A stretch of 64,000 nucleotides of DNA from CAWIJJ01 sp963836405 (GCA_963836405.1 CAWIJL010000007.1:744001-808000), one strand, 5' to 3'. Shown: positions 26,540-36,056, counted from the stretch's first letter. The notes: a model not told the origin generated them from the letters alone. A program made the numbers and translations.

Positions 26540-26875
26540 CTCGCCAGCATTTCCTAATCGGCAACTCGGACGCGGGAGTAGGTTTGGTCAACTCGGCCAA
26601 GGGGGCGCACACCGCCTCGGCCTGGACCCGGAAGCGTCGAATCCAGACCTGGCCGGGTTGGTAGGACATGGGAGGCGGCGCGGAGCGGGCTGCGGCCTCG
26701 ATGGTTTGCCCATACAGCAGACGGGCTACCAGGAAGAGCGCAATCACAATCAGGCTCGACCGCAGGTAGAGCAAGATGAGCTCGGGCAATAGAGAGACGG
26801 TGCGCCGGCAGGCCCTGCACAAGTAGCGGCGCACGCGAATGACTGCGGGGCGGGGTGCCACCCTATAACGGTACC
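26540..26875 (-). pseudogene. DUF6431-like transposon-associated gene remnant
   Basis: Leftward coding is visible as RVRRYLCRACRRTVSLLPEL, LYLRSSLIVIALFLVARLLY and SYQPGQVWIRRFRVQAEAV. The Cys pair and wording resemble the DUF6431 proteins that accompany transposons in soil bacteria. The upstream end is cut at 26876 by the IS630 element, and a short open stretch in a compatible frame continues on the far side of the IS (about 28076-28135). The downstream end stops near 26555 without a normal C-terminus. It is a decayed fragment. Confidence 0.55.
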
Positions 26876-26877
26876 TA

Positions 26878-28073
26878 GTGTAGTGTCCCACAAATAGCTG
26901 GACAATACTTTGGCCGCCGGGCATAATGGGTCATGCCCCGCGCGATTGATCCTCTCGTCCTCTCACCGGACCAGCGCAGCGAACTCCAAGGCTGGGTAGT
27001 AGCATTGGGAACTCCACAGCAGGTAGCGCTACGTTGTCGCATTATCCTGGCTGTTGCCGCTGGTAACACGGAGATGATGATCGCGGCTGAGAACGGCGTG
27101 AATCGGAAAACGGTTCGCCTGTGGCGCGAGCGCTTCCGGAGCAACGGTCCCCAGGCGCTTTGGGACATTGCTCCCGGCCGGGGCCGGAAACCCACTTACG
27201 ATGTGACTCGCATCAAGGCCCTGATTGACACCACTTTGCAGACCAAGCCCAAAGGAACCACGCATTGGAGTTGCCGCACCATGTCAGCGGCTCAGGGGAT
27301 CAGCAAGTCCAGCGTGAGCAGGATCTGGCGTAGCCATCACATCAAACCGCATCTCACCAAGCCGTTCAAGCTGTCACGCGATCCGAAGTTTCTCGAGAAA
27401 CTCACGGACGTGATCGGTCTCTATCTGAATCCACCCGATCGGGCGATTGTGCTTTGTGTGGACGAGAAGAGCCAAATTCAGGCTCTGCAACGCACCCAAC
27501 CCGGGCTGCCATTGAAGAAAGGGCGTTGCGGCACCATGACCCATGACTACAAGCGACACGGAACGACGACTCTGTTTGCGGCGCTGGACGTGCTCGCCGG
27601 CAAGGTCATCGGCGACTGTTATAAGCGTCATCGCCACCAGGAGTTTCTGAGGTTCCTGCGCCGCATCAATCGCGAGTTCCCCGGCAACAGTCCGCTACAC
27701 CTGGTGATGGACAATTACGGCACCCATGGCACGCCGGAGGTGAAGGACTGGCTCAACCGCCATCCCCGGTTCACAGTGCACTACGTTCCCACCAGTTCCA
27801 GTTGGTTGAATCTGATTGAACGTTGGTTCGGCGAGCTCACCAGCAAGCGAATCCGCCGCGACTCCTTCCTCAGCGTCGATGACCTGATCGCGGCTATCAA
27901 TGAGTTTCTCGCCGCCTGGAACGAGAAACCCAAACCGTTTGTCTGGACGGCGACCGTCGAATCGATCGTGGCCAAACTCGCCCGCTGCCGCCAAACTCTT
28001 GAACAGATTCAGCCCGGTTGCACCGCCCGAAAAGCCCGCAAACGAAAGGCCAGCTAATTCAGGGACACTACAC
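26878..28073 (+). mobile_element. Intact IS630-family insertion sequence
   Basis: The element is 1196 bp. Its ends are imperfect inverted repeats that begin GTGTAGTGTCCC at 26878 and end GGGACACTACAC at 28073. Similarity continues inward to TAGCTGG (about 26896-26902; complement near 28047-28053). It is flanked on both sides by TA (26876-26877 and 28074-28075), the target duplication of the IS630/Tc1 group. A single intact transposase gene fills it. It interrupts the DUF6431-like remnant. Confidence 0.9.
26933..28057 (+). CDS. IS630-family transposase
   Basis: The 374-residue protein has an N-terminal paired-type HTH (AAENGVNRKTVRLWRERF), a second helix-turn-helix around 95-135, and a DDE catalytic domain with Asp in LCVDEKSQIQAL, Asp in LVMDNYGTHG and Glu in SWLNLIERWFGEL. 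All three acidic residues are present and the frame is intact, so the element could be active. A degraded C-terminal copy of a related transposase lies at 34269-34460. Confidence 0.95.
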   Translation: MPRAIDPLVLSPDQRSELQGWVVALGTPQQVALRCRIILAVAAGNTEMMIAAENGVNRKTVRLWRERFRSNGPQALWDIAPGRGRKPTYDVTRIKALIDTTLQTKPKGTTHWSCRTMSAAQGISKSSVSRIWRSHHIKPHLTKPFKLSRDPKFLEKLTDVIGLYLNPPDRAIVLCVDEKSQIQALQRTQPGLPLKKGRCGTMTHDYKRHGTTTLFAALDVLAGKVIGDCYKRHRHQEFLRFLRRINREFPGNSPLHLVMDNYGTHGTPEVKDWLNRHPRFTVHYVPTSSSWLNLIERWFGELTSKRIRRDSFLSVDDLIAAINEFLAAWNEKPKPFVWTATVESIVAKLARCRQTLEQIQPGCTARKARKRKAS

Positions 28074-28246
28074 TAGCACTCAAGGAGTACCTTTTGGACT
28101 GTTGCGGGCCGAGTTAGCGACGGCAATATTGAATGGCGGCTCATCTTTACCGCTCAAACCGAGGCACTAGTTGGAGGCTTTGTGAATCGAGTTCTCTCGA
28201 CGAGCCGCGGCGGCAACAGATTGCGACGATGAAACGGAGGGCGAAA

Positions 28247-28456
28247 ATGAAGCGTTTTGAATCCAGTGCTTTCCAAACCTTACACGCCGTAGCGCAAGTG
28301 GTCCCGCTCCCACGGCTCGTAGCCTACCAACGCTGCACGTGCGGAAACTGCCGGGAATGCATTGACAATGCGAAATGGGACTACGTCTTCGCGAAATTCG
28401 AGGCAAAGGAGCCGGACGTGCGCGGGGTGTTTCAAAGCGCACTGAAGGATCTCTGA
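28247..28456 (+). CDS. Small Cys-rich hypothetical protein
   Basis: ATG 28247 has GGAGGG six bases upstream. The 69-residue protein contains YQRCTCGNCRECIDNAKWDY, a CxCGxCxxC motif that could bind zinc or iron, followed by FAKFEAKEPDVRG. I have a sense of similar 'C-CG-C-C...W' short proteins in soil bacteria but cannot name a family. It lies between the IS630 element and a transposase remnant and may be a leftover of the original island gene set. Confidence 0.5.
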   Translation: MKRFESSAFQTLHAVAQVVPLPRLVAYQRCTCGNCRECIDNAKWDYVFAKFEAKEPDVRGVFQSALKDL

Positions 28457-28522
28457 GTTAACAGCCTCTGGTTTTGGTCGCCAAACGTGTGACCTTGGGA
28501 ATGTTTTGGCGTCCCATACGAC

Positions 28523-28792
28523 ATGGCCATGGGAACACGTCAGAAACGGCAGCGGCAAGAGGAGTTTTGGATCGCCGCTCAGGATATCGTTCGCTCGCCA
28601 GCGCATGCCTTTTACGATCGGCTGAACCAGATTCTCGACGACCATTAATTCTACCGCAGGGTCGAGCACTTGTGCCGCCGTTTCTATAAAGGGCCGCTGG
28701 GGCAGCCCAGTGTGGCGCCCGGCGTGTATTTTCGAGCGCTGCTGCTGGGGTATGTCGAGGGGATCGATTCGGAGCGTGGGACTGCCTGGCGA
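28523..28792 (+). pseudogene. N-terminal part of an IS1182-like transposase, with stop codon and cut by an IS
   Basis: From ATG 28523 the frame reads MAMGTRQKRQRQEEFWIAAQ and is halted by TAA at 28646-28648. In the same frame it continues FYRRVEHLCRRFYKGPLGQP, VAPGVYFRALLLGYVEGIDS and ERGTAWRLA, the N-terminus of IS1182-type transposases. It is broken at 28793 by insertion of another element. The remainder resumes at 30909. Confidence 0.75.
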
Positions 28793-28990
28793 CTAGCTAC
28801 TTTCCCACTTAAAATTCGGCACGCAAGCCCCTCGTTTTCAAGAGGGCGATGCGCGGCTGGTTGCTGATCCAGACGCAGTCCTCGTCCCGAGATGCCGCAC
28901 CAATCAGGCTCCGACTCGCGGAGTCATTAAAAACATTTTGTTCGAAAAATGTGTTGACCTGCTTTTGGCGAGAATGTATCATCTATACTG

Positions 28991-29335
28991 ATGACACGAG
29001 AGCAGGCCATCCGCAAGCGGGAAGAACTGGCGGGGCAACTCTCTTCCGCCGGTGACGTCCTCCGCGGCTCGCTACTCCAGCGCACCATCCATCACTCCTC
29101 GGGATGTCAAAAATGCGCCCGCGGTGAGGGCCATCCGCTTTGGGTCCTCACAGTGGGTTATCCCGGCGGAAAGACTCGCCAGGTGAGCGTGCGTCCCGAG
29201 CAGGTTCCTCTGGTTCGTAAGGCGATCGAAGACTATCGTGATTGCAAGCAGACGCTGGAGGACATCAGCGAACTGAATCAATTTCTGCTCCGTCTGGATC
29301 GCGACGAATCCAGAGAACAGGAGCGCCAGCCGTGA
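28991..29335 (+). CDS. DUF6788-like accessory protein of the nested IS
   Basis: The 114-residue protein (MTREQAIRKREELAGQLSSA onward) has a CQKCARGEGHP cysteine pair around 39-42 and a helical C-terminus (EDYRDCKQTLEDISELNQFL). Such a small ORF precedes transposase genes of this group in many elements. Its role in transposition is not known. Its TGA overlaps the GTG of the transposase gene, so the two are coupled. Confidence 0.75.
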   Translation: MTREQAIRKREELAGQLSSAGDVLRGSLLQRTIHHSSGCQKCARGEGHPLWVLTVGYPGGKTRQVSVRPEQVPLVRKAIEDYRDCKQTLEDISELNQFLLRLDRDESREQERQP

Positions 29336-30738
29336 TCGCCGCACGTCGCCTGCAGCGCAATTTCGCCGATGGCTTCATCGCCGAGGCAGTGGAGGATCTC
29401 TGGGAACCCTGGATGCGCCACGCCGATAAAGCCCTGGAAGATGACGCCCTGCTGGTTATCATCCAGCAAGAGTTGGCGAAACGCTGCAAGAAGAGCAAGA
29501 CCCGTGGCCGCAAGGCAACGCCGGCCGAGGTAGTGCTCAGAATGCTGCTGTTGAAGCACGTGCGCGATTGGAGTTACGAAGTGCTATCGCGGGAAGTGCG
29601 CGCCAATCTGGTCTATCGCGAGTTCACCCGGATCGGCGGAGACAAGGTTCCGGATGACAGGACAATGGGGAACCTGGCTCGTCAACTGGGGCCGCAGGTG
29701 ATCGAAAAGTTGCATCGGCGGGTAGTGGAGATCGCCCAGGAAAACAAGATCGCAACGGGTCGTAAGATGCGGGTCGATACGACGGTGGTGGAGACCGACA
29801 TCCACTATCCAACCGATAGCTCATTGCTGGGTGACGGGGTGCGCGTGCTGACGCGCATCATGAAGAAAGTCACCGCGGTGGCGGGCAAGGTAGGCACGCA
29901 GATGCGCGACCGCAGCCGGTCCGCCAAGTTGAAAGTCTTGGCGATTGCTCGCGCCAGCCGGAACAAGACGGATCAAGGGCGGCAGAAGATGAAGAACGCC
30001 TGTCTCCAACTTCTGGAAATCACCAGCCGGGTTACCGGGCAAGCGAAGAAGTTTTCGCACGAGATTGCCAAGCGGGTCAAGCGGGGCAATCTGTCCGTAA
30101 TGCACAAAGCCAAAAAGCAACTCGATGAGATGATTCCTCGCGTCCAGCAGGTGCTGCTCCAGACACGGGAGCGAGTGCTGCGCGGCAACACCAAGGCCGA
30201 AGGAAAGCTACTCAGCATTTTCGAGACACACACCGAGGTGATCCGCAAGGGCAAGGCGCATAAGCCCAATGAGTTCGGCAAACTGGTCCTGATTCAGGAG
30301 GCGGAGAACCAGATCATTACGCACTACAAAGTGTGTGAGCAACGCCCGGCCGACGCGACATTGTTAGAGGGATGCCTGGAGCAGCACGTTGAACAGTTCG
30401 GACGCGCCCCGGAACGCGTGACGGCGGACCCCGGATTCTTTTCAGCCGCTAACGAATCCAAAGCGCACCAAATGGGAGTCAAGCGAGTCTCGATTCCGAG
30501 CCACGACACCAAGAGCTCCGTGCGCAAACAGCGACAGAAGCAGCGTTGGTTTAAAGAACTTCAGAAGTGGCGTACCGGCTGCGAAGGCCGCATCAGCATC
30601 CTCAAACGGCGGCACGGGTTGCGGCGATCGCTCTACCGAGGACCGGACGGCATCCAGCGCTGGGTCGGCCTTGGCGTGATCGCCGACAATGTCATTCATA
30701 TCGGAACCAACTTGGCCGAGCAAGCACGCCAGCGGTAA
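29332..30738 (+). CDS. DDE transposase of the nested IS (ISNCY/IS1182-like)
   Basis: The start is GTG 29332 and the product is 468 residues. It has an N-terminal helical DNA-binding part (KATPAEVVLRMLLLKHVRDW, SYEVLSREVRANLVYREF), then catalytic-core motifs: MRVDTTVVETDIHYPTDSSL (first Asp), ERVTADPGFFSAANE (second Asp) and WRTGCEGRISILKRRHGL (Glu). A basic coiled insertion of about 130 residues separates the first and second Asp. The frame is intact, so the element is probably functional. Confidence 0.9.
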   Translation: MIAARRLQRNFADGFIAEAVEDLWEPWMRHADKALEDDALLVIIQQELAKRCKKSKTRGRKATPAEVVLRMLLLKHVRDWSYEVLSREVRANLVYREFTRIGGDKVPDDRTMGNLARQLGPQVIEKLHRRVVEIAQENKIATGRKMRVDTTVVETDIHYPTDSSLLGDGVRVLTRIMKKVTAVAGKVGTQMRDRSRSAKLKVLAIARASRNKTDQGRQKMKNACLQLLEITSRVTGQAKKFSHEIAKRVKRGNLSVMHKAKKQLDEMIPRVQQVLLQTRERVLRGNTKAEGKLLSIFETHTEVIRKGKAHKPNEFGKLVLIQEAENQIITHYKVCEQRPADATLLEGCLEQHVEQFGRAPERVTADPGFFSAANESKAHQMGVKRVSIPSHDTKSSVRKQRQKQRWFKELQKWRTGCEGRISILKRRHGLRRSLYRGPDGIQRWVGLGVIADNVIHIGTNLAEQARQR

Positions 30739-30908
30739 AAATACCGTTACGCCAGGTGCCCCGCTGCGGATCTCTTCCCCCAACACCCAACCGAAACACG
30801 CTTCTGAATCCACCGCCCGCTCTCCGCCCATGCCTGAACATCACCCCATCCGGTCACAGCAGATGCGTCCATGCCAACTTTCCGAATTTTAAGTGGGAAA
30901 GTAGCTAG

Positions 30909-31731
30909 CTAGCCGACTCGTTGTCCATGCGCCGGTTCATCGATTACGCGCTGAACAAAGAGACGTCTGACACTCCACCCTATCGCGGACGCGGCGGTTG
31001 TACGCGCTGGAAACTCATAAGGCGGTATTCCGATGGGTGCTCAAGATGCGACCGAGCAAGGGCTGGTGCACGAAATGACGGTGTCCATCGACGCCACGAT
31101 GTTTGGAAGCCAATGCCGCCTTGCGGTCGCTGGTGCGACGAAATAACGGACAATCTATAACGACTTCCTGAAGGCATTGGCCGAAGCGGCGGGGATCGAG
31201 AACCCCACGCGCGAGCAACTGGCGCGGTTGGACCGAAAGCGCAAGAAGAAGGGGTCCAATAAGGAATGGAAGAACCCGTATGATCCTGACGCCCGAATCG
31301 CCAAGATGAAGGACGGCAGTACCCACATGGCAAGCCTGTCCAGCGGCGCTCTTTTGGCAGCCACGCTGCAAGGGGCCGATGAAGGCGGCACGACGACGAT
31401 ACACGAGACGCTGTCGGAGGCGGGTGACGCGGTGGCGGAGATGATCGAACACGAAGCAGTGACGGCCCCGTCAGAAGAACCGAAGGTCAATTTGGGCGGC
31501 ATCGAGGAGGACGTATCCGACAAGGGGTATCACAGCGGCGGTACGCTGAAGGCGTTGAATGCCAGTCCCCTTCCATTCGAACTCGGGGTCCGCATAAAAA
31601 TGCACTTCGCGTTAAACCTCGGTTATGACAAATGGCCCAACTTCCTGGGCAACCGGGCAACCCTGACGTTTCACCGAAAAACCGCTTCTCGAGGTCGGAA
31701 CGCGGCCCTGCTACGACCCGGCGGGCGATGA
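30909..31731 (+). pseudogene. C-terminal remnants of the interrupted IS1182-like transposase
   Basis: Right after the nested IS the host frame resumes as SLSMRRFIDYALNKETSDTP, then breaks by frameshifts. A later frame (31177-31731) reads AEAAGIENPTREQLARLDRK, KKKGSNKEWKNPYDPDARIA, TLQGADEGGTTTIHETLSEA and GGIEEDVSDKGYHSGGTLKA, typical of the central and C-terminal parts of the family. Several indels separate the pieces, so it is dead. Confidence 0.75.
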
Positions 31732-32424
31732 ACCGGCAAACCGCGGCTCTGCTCCCACAATTGGGCGGTGCGCACAGTTCCGAGAGATGTGGGCGATGGC
31801 TTTCCAGGACGTCAGATCACATGCGGATCTGTGTCGACAAGTTCAACACTCTAGTATCTGAATCTCTGAATTATCGGCCCTCGTTACAAACCACTGGACC
31901 GCGCAGTCTGTGTTTCACGGCTTTTCGCATGATTTCGCCTGATTACGCTTGGCGTTGAGAGATCAATGGCGTTATCATTCCTCTGCTCAGTAGTTACCGC
32001 GATGAACTGTTGCGATTCGCAACGTGTAACGGGTCACATTATTTCCGCTGGAAGTTCTCACGTTAGTTCCGTGCCGATTTCTCAGACTCAGACGGGTCTG
32101 GCCGTCAGGTTTGAGCCGGCGGTGGGATAGGATACTGGTCCGTGTAGGCAGAACGCGTATCCCAACCTAGAAACCAGTTAGAAACGCCCGGCAAAGGCGG
32201 CCGGGCGCGCGTTTTAATGCCCAGGGCCTCCGCTCGGGAGTTTCACCAAAGAAAGGGGGGGGTTGTTTGGTCGGTCGGGAAAGTAGGGAGCCCTCCCGCG
32301 CCCCGATTTGGGGACTGCAGGAGGGCCCTGGTGAGCCGATTTCTTCGGAGCCAACTCCGTCGCATCGGCCCTGGGCATCCACCCAGGCGCGACCCCGAGC
32401 GGACTTCGATGCGGCCAAGCGCAG
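31732..32424. other. Decayed sequence without recognisable gene
   Basis: I see no credible gene or RNA here. Codon-like periodicity is lost, and short frames on both strands carry no motifs or ribosome sites. It lies between the transposase remnant and an ATPase fragment and is probably scrap from earlier insertions. Confidence 0.4.
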
Positions 32425-32811
32425 CTACAGCGGTAGGCGGTATTGGCCGTCAACTGGAACAATCAAACCTTCGCGGCAGGCTTCGCCGATGGCCAGTTGA
32501 GCGGTGCGTTTGGAACACTCGGTTTGCTCCATGACTTGCTGGCGAAGTTGGTTGTACCGAGCCTGTCGGCCCAGACCGGCCAGCGCCTGAGTCACATGCT
32601 CCTGGTCTACTTTCTTGCGTGCCACCGCTGCGCGCGCGGGCGCCGCTCCAGCAGCAGAAAAGCACAACGTCTGCGGATCGAGTTGGAGCAACCGGGGCGC
32701 GGGCGGGGCGGCGTAACGAAACTGGAAGCGCAACTCGATGGTGGCGGTGAGATGGGCCGAGGGGCGCGTGAGCAGCAGATAGGAGTCGCCCACCGCATGC
32801 AGCGCCAACAA
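32425..32811 (-). pseudogene. C-terminal fragment of a RepA/AAA-type ATPase gene
   Basis: The leftward frame reads GDSYLLLTRPSAHLTATIEL, FQFRYAAPPAPRLLQLDPQ, then a winged-helix-like end VTQALAGLGRQARYNQLRQQ, TECSKRTAQLAIGEACREGL and DGQYRLPL. This arrangement is typical of the C-terminus of plasmid or phage RecA-like/RepA ATPases, where a short wHTH closes the protein. The Walker motifs are missing because the gene is truncated upstream near 32811. The assignment is by pattern only. Confidence 0.45.
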
Positions 32812-33278
32812 GTTGCAATGTTGATTCCTCCGCTACACCTGTGCCACGCTCTTCTTTATCCTCCGCTGGGCACCGCAATTCCAAGCTGTCGTTGGTTATC
32901 ATGCCTTCCAACATTCTTCCATTCACCGCTATCGAAACATCCGCGTCCGCCTGGTGCAGGTTCGTCCACTACTGCTTCTCGCCCGCCGGATCGTTCGTAT
33001 AGGCATTCTGCCATTCCAGCTCGCCGGCGCCACCGCAAACGCCACGTCGTCGTAATTAACTGCCGGAGCCGCGGCTTGGAATCGCCTCTCACACGAGTTA
33101 TCTGGCAGAAAACAAGCAGCTTCCCTGCCGATATTCCGGGTCAATGTTGTATTGTGAAAATGATGGCTCTTTTCCCGCGGACTCTCCCTCCATGGCCACG
33201 GCCGATACCGGGAATACCAAACCAACCCAGTCCGATTTCCGGACACCTGAACCCCGCCGCCCCTGCCGGGTGGTCTGC

Positions 33279-33539
33279 ATGACGCCCAAACGGGTTGTAG
33301 TCACCGGCGGAGCAGGCTTCCTGGGAAGCCACCTGTGTGACCGCCTGGTCGGAGCCGGTGCCGAAGTGATCTGCCTGGACAACTTCTTTACCGGCTCCAA
33401 AATCAACGTCGCCTGTCTGCTTTCCTGCCCGCGCTTCGAAGTCCTTATGGCGTCCAACCGTCCAACCGGATCAGTTGCCGGCGGAAGAGATCAGAAGCGT
33501 CGTGCAGCCGTCCGCCAACGACGATTGGCCGTTCGGTAA
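33279..33539 (+). pseudogene. N-terminal fragment of an NAD-dependent epimerase (UDP-glucuronate decarboxylase-like)
   Basis: ATG 33279 begins MTPKRVVVTGGAGFLGSHLC, then VEVICLDNFF-like text (GAEVICLDNFFTGSK) and CPRFEVL. This is the GxxGxxG Rossmann start and the LDNFFTGSK signature of the UXS/extended SDR family. Similarity ends near 33447, after about 56 residues, and the frame then runs into unrelated sequence. Only the NAD-binding start survives. Confidence 0.75.
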
Positions 33540-33729
33540 CATACTTAATTGAGGCAACACGCCGGGAGTTCTAATTGTCGCCGAACACGCGTGTCCTAAA
33601 ACTGCACGGTTCTGGCACAATGCGGTGACCCTGAAACGCGAAGCTATTCGGACATCCCCAATCACATTTCCCGCCTCTCCTCCTCTGGTTCTCTGCTGCC
33701 CCAGCGATCGCGCTCCGGACGCCCGTGGA

Positions 33730-33960
33730 TCACGCAGATTTGACGGTTTTTGTAGCGTTGAACCGCCCTTGGCGCAGATTGACGAACCGAGATGTCGCAG
33801 ACGACCGTGCGGGCTTCTTGCGAGGCGCAGATGACCAAGTGGGGTTGTTGCGGAGGCGTTCCAATTCTTCGAGTGCCTGAATTGCGCTCGACACTTGAGT
33901 ATGGCGGAAGTAGAGATCCTCGAGCTGCTGGCTGTGGGAAGGGTTGGTTCGCGTTCTCAT
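33730..33960 (-). CDS. Possible small hypothetical protein
   Basis: From ATG 33960 the leftward frame gives about 76 residues starting MRTRTNPSHSQQLEDLYFRH and continuing with a coiled-coil-like TQVSSAIQALEELERLRN, then a basic Ser/Arg-rich tail. The upstream 60 bases are clearly AT-rich, unlike their surroundings, and could hold a promoter. No ribosome site is visible and no family is recognised, so it may not be a gene. Confidence 0.3.
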   Translation of the reverse strand: MRTRTNPSHSQQLEDLYFRHTQVSSAIQALEELERLRNNPTWSSAPRKKPARSSATSRFVNLRQGRFNATKTVKSA

Positions 33961-34268
33961 TGGTAGCAATTAGAAATTTCGTGGCAAGAATAAGAAAGCA
34001 ATTCAAATTAAAACAAATATTATTCACGAAAGGAATCCCCGCAAATGCAGGCACGCTCTCGCTATTGAGTGGGGAGCAAATCCACACTTTGTGCATTGTC
34101 ATCGGTCGGGGAGCCGCCAGCAGCTTCCACACCGGAAACTCGCGTATTGCCCATTCAGCCGGAGGGCCACTGTGATCGCGACCGCCGGTACAGGGGAGCG
34201 CCACCGGAGGAAAGAAGCGTTTCCGGCAGCGCGGCTCTGGACGTACTGCGGCGGCAAGTCGTTCAGCA

Positions 34269-34460
34269 TCACTGATTTTTTGAAGTGCAGCCAGACTGAA
34301 CCTGCACAACAGTTTGGCGGCAGCGTGCGAGTTGGGCCAGGATCGATTCGACGGTGGCGGTCCAGACAAACGTCTGACTACTTTCTTCCAAGCGGCGACG
34401 AACTCGTCCATGGCCGCGATTAGGTCAACGACGTCCAAGAAGGAATCGGGGCGGAATTTC
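34269..34460 (-). pseudogene. C-terminal remnant of an IS630-type transposase
   Basis: Leftward, the sequence reads FRPDSFLDVVDLIAAMDEFV-AAW, then after a frameshift FVWTATVESILAQLARCRQT and a stop. This matches the last 60 residues of the intact IS630 transposase at 26933-28057 (DSFLSVDDLIAAINEFLAAW, FVWTATVESIVAKLARCRQT). The rest of the element is absent. It is a relic of an older, related IS. Confidence 0.75.
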
Positions 34461-34491
34461 TTGCATCAACAATTTGGACGAAGCATGCGTT

Positions 34492-35404
34492 TCAGCCTCG
34501 GACGGCAGTGACGGTTCGAAGCGCCTTGAGAATGCCGCGACGCAGGTGAGCCGGGGCAAGACGAGATCGTCCGCCCTTCCTGGGAGGAACCATGTGGAGA
34601 ATCTGCTCCGGTGTTCTTGTCTTGCAGCCGGGGACATCTCCGAAGCCCAAAGCCGATGCCAACTCACATGCAAAGGCTACTAAGGCGGGCGGTCCGGTCC
34701 AGGAAGATTCACGCTGATCGTGATGCTGGCGAATGCAGTCACACAACTGTGGGGGGAAGCCCCAGTGTTCGGCCATCATGCCTCCGGCGGCAAAATGCGT
34801 CACGCGCATGAACTCGGCCTCACACTCGATAAACTCGTCGACATTCGCATATTCACGCGCGGAGATCTCCTCGTATTCTGCACCCCCTATCATCATGAGT
34901 CCCAAACGGCCGATTTCGTGGACCAGCGCAGCTGTGTGGAGTCCGCGCTGCGGCATTTCACACACATCGGCGAGGGCCTCGGCGATCACTGTGGTGGCGA
35001 TACTGTGCGCCAATATCGTGTACACGTATCGCATACCAGGTAGTCTCTGGATGTAGAATTGTATTGAGAGATCGAAGGCTAAAGAACTCACGCGCTCCAT
35101 GCCAAGCAGCATCAGAGCGTGTGGAACGCTTTCAATCCTCGCTCGGAGTCCGAATTCAGCGGAGTTGGCCGTGCGCAAGAGGCTACTCGCGAATGCAGGA
35201 TCAGATTGAAACACGGCTTCATACTGCTCGATGGCGGACTCAGATTCTGTCGAGATTCCCAAAAGCGCCACCACGGTCGGGTGATAGGCGGGTAGTGCTT
35301 TCAGACTTGCGACGACTTGAGGCCACTCAGCGGGGTGTAGCGTTCCCGGACGGCGGCATGACGACGTTTCGCAGGTAGTCGGCGCCCCAGATTTCTTTCG
35401 GCAT
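34492..35404 (-). CDS. HDOD-domain protein (apparent frameshift near the N-terminus)
   Basis: The HDOD part reads VASLKALPAYHPTVVALLGI, SDPAFASSLLRTANSAEFGL, SVPHALMLLGMERVSSLAFD, LHTAALVHEIGRLGLMM and EAEFMRVTHFAAGGMMAEHW, the family's usual order. The start is best explained by ATG 35404 (MPKEIWGADYLRNVVMPPSG) joined to AEWPQVV by removing one base of the four-base run at 35332-35335. This gives exactly 303 residues. HDOD proteins signal in motility, biofilm or stress responses. It sits at the border of the island and the flagellar cluster. Confidence 0.8.
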
Positions 35405-35644
35405 CGCTCTTTTCGTTGCCTCAAAGATCCTCTACTGCCGGCTGATGCTGGAGACGCGTGATTAATTCATTTCTGCATTTCCCAGGCCAAAAGTCTTCAC
35501 TCCCACTGGTTAACCTCTGATTTACATCGATTTAGCGGACCGAGGATACATTTCCGGCGTGTTCCATGAACAAAGCAGGTCACGCCAAGGCAATATCTTC
35601 CCCGCCCAAGTACTTTTTCTCGATTTCTCCAGTACGAATGGTTC

Positions 35645-35671
35645 TATACAAACGGAAAAATCAGCCGATGA
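35645..35671 (+). promoter_or_regulatory. Sigma-28-like promoter candidate before the PilZ gene
   Basis: TATA (35645-35648), 15 bases, then GCCGATGA (35664-35671). The spacing equals the sigma-28 consensus (TAAA-N15-GCCGATAA), with one mismatch in the first box and two in the second. Transcription would start about ten bases before ATG 35688. It is one of several such sites in this cluster and one of the weaker ones. Confidence 0.4.
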
Positions 35672-35687
35672 TTGGTTCTAGGAACCG

Positions 35688-36056
35688 ATGGAGATCATTC
35701 ACGGAGACCGGCGGGGGTTTGCGAGATATGAGCTGTCTCTTCCCTTGAAACTTCGATACGTGGACATCGATGGGAACCGGCGGATCAGTTCCGGAAGTAC
35801 CGTGGACCTGAGCCGTGGCGGCATTCGATTTGTCAGCGACGAGGTACCAAAGCGGAACACGCGGGCTGAGTTACGGATCGCGTGGCCGTTCAAGCTGCAA
35901 AACGTCGTTGATTTGGAGCTTGTAGTGCAGGGAACCATTGTATCGAATACGGAGCGCGGGACAGTTCTGCGCATGCGAAGCTACGAGTTTCTGACGTGTG
36001 GCACTAGGGCCTTCTGCCCAGGGGACCAGTTAGTGAGTGGGTGCCTGATCGCATAG
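35688..36056 (+). CDS. PilZ-domain protein
   Basis: The 122-residue protein is a single PilZ domain. It opens with the cyclic-di-GMP binding RxxxR part (DRRGFARYELSLPLKLRYVD) and DLSRGGIRF (the D/NxSxxG motif), followed by beta strands. Both ligand-binding motifs are present. PilZ proteins near flagellar genes often act as c-di-GMP dependent brakes or regulators. AGGA lies just before the ATG. Confidence 0.88.
   Translation: MEIIHGDRRGFARYELSLPLKLRYVDIDGNRRISSGSTVDLSRGGIRFVSDEVPKRNTRAELRIAWPFKLQNVVDLELVVQGTIVSNTERGTVLRMRSYEFLTCGTRAFCPGDQLVSGCLIA

Larger units (their letters stand above)
28797..30908 (+). mobile_element. Two-gene insertion sequence nested in an IS1182-like remnant
   Basis: The element is about 2.1 kb. 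Its ends are perfect 23-base inverted repeats (28797-28819 and 30882-30904), beginning CTACTTTCCCACTTAAAA. CTAG occurs at 28793-28796 and at 30909-30912 and is the likely target duplication. A further CTAG at 30905-30908 makes the exact right boundary uncertain by four bases. Joining the flanks across the element restores WRLADSLSMRRF of the host transposase, which proves the insertion. Confidence 0.85.

Noticed and set aside
32167..32462. Two overlapping minus-strand frames of about 80 codons
   Set aside because: They lie in different frames over the same bases, are Arg/Pro/Ser-rich, and have no ribosome site or motif.
31732..35400. Second attachment repeat (copy of the tRNA-Cys 3' end) closing the island
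   Set aside because: I looked for the T-arm and acceptor sequence of the tRNA downstream and did not see a convincing copy by eye. The right boundary is left open.
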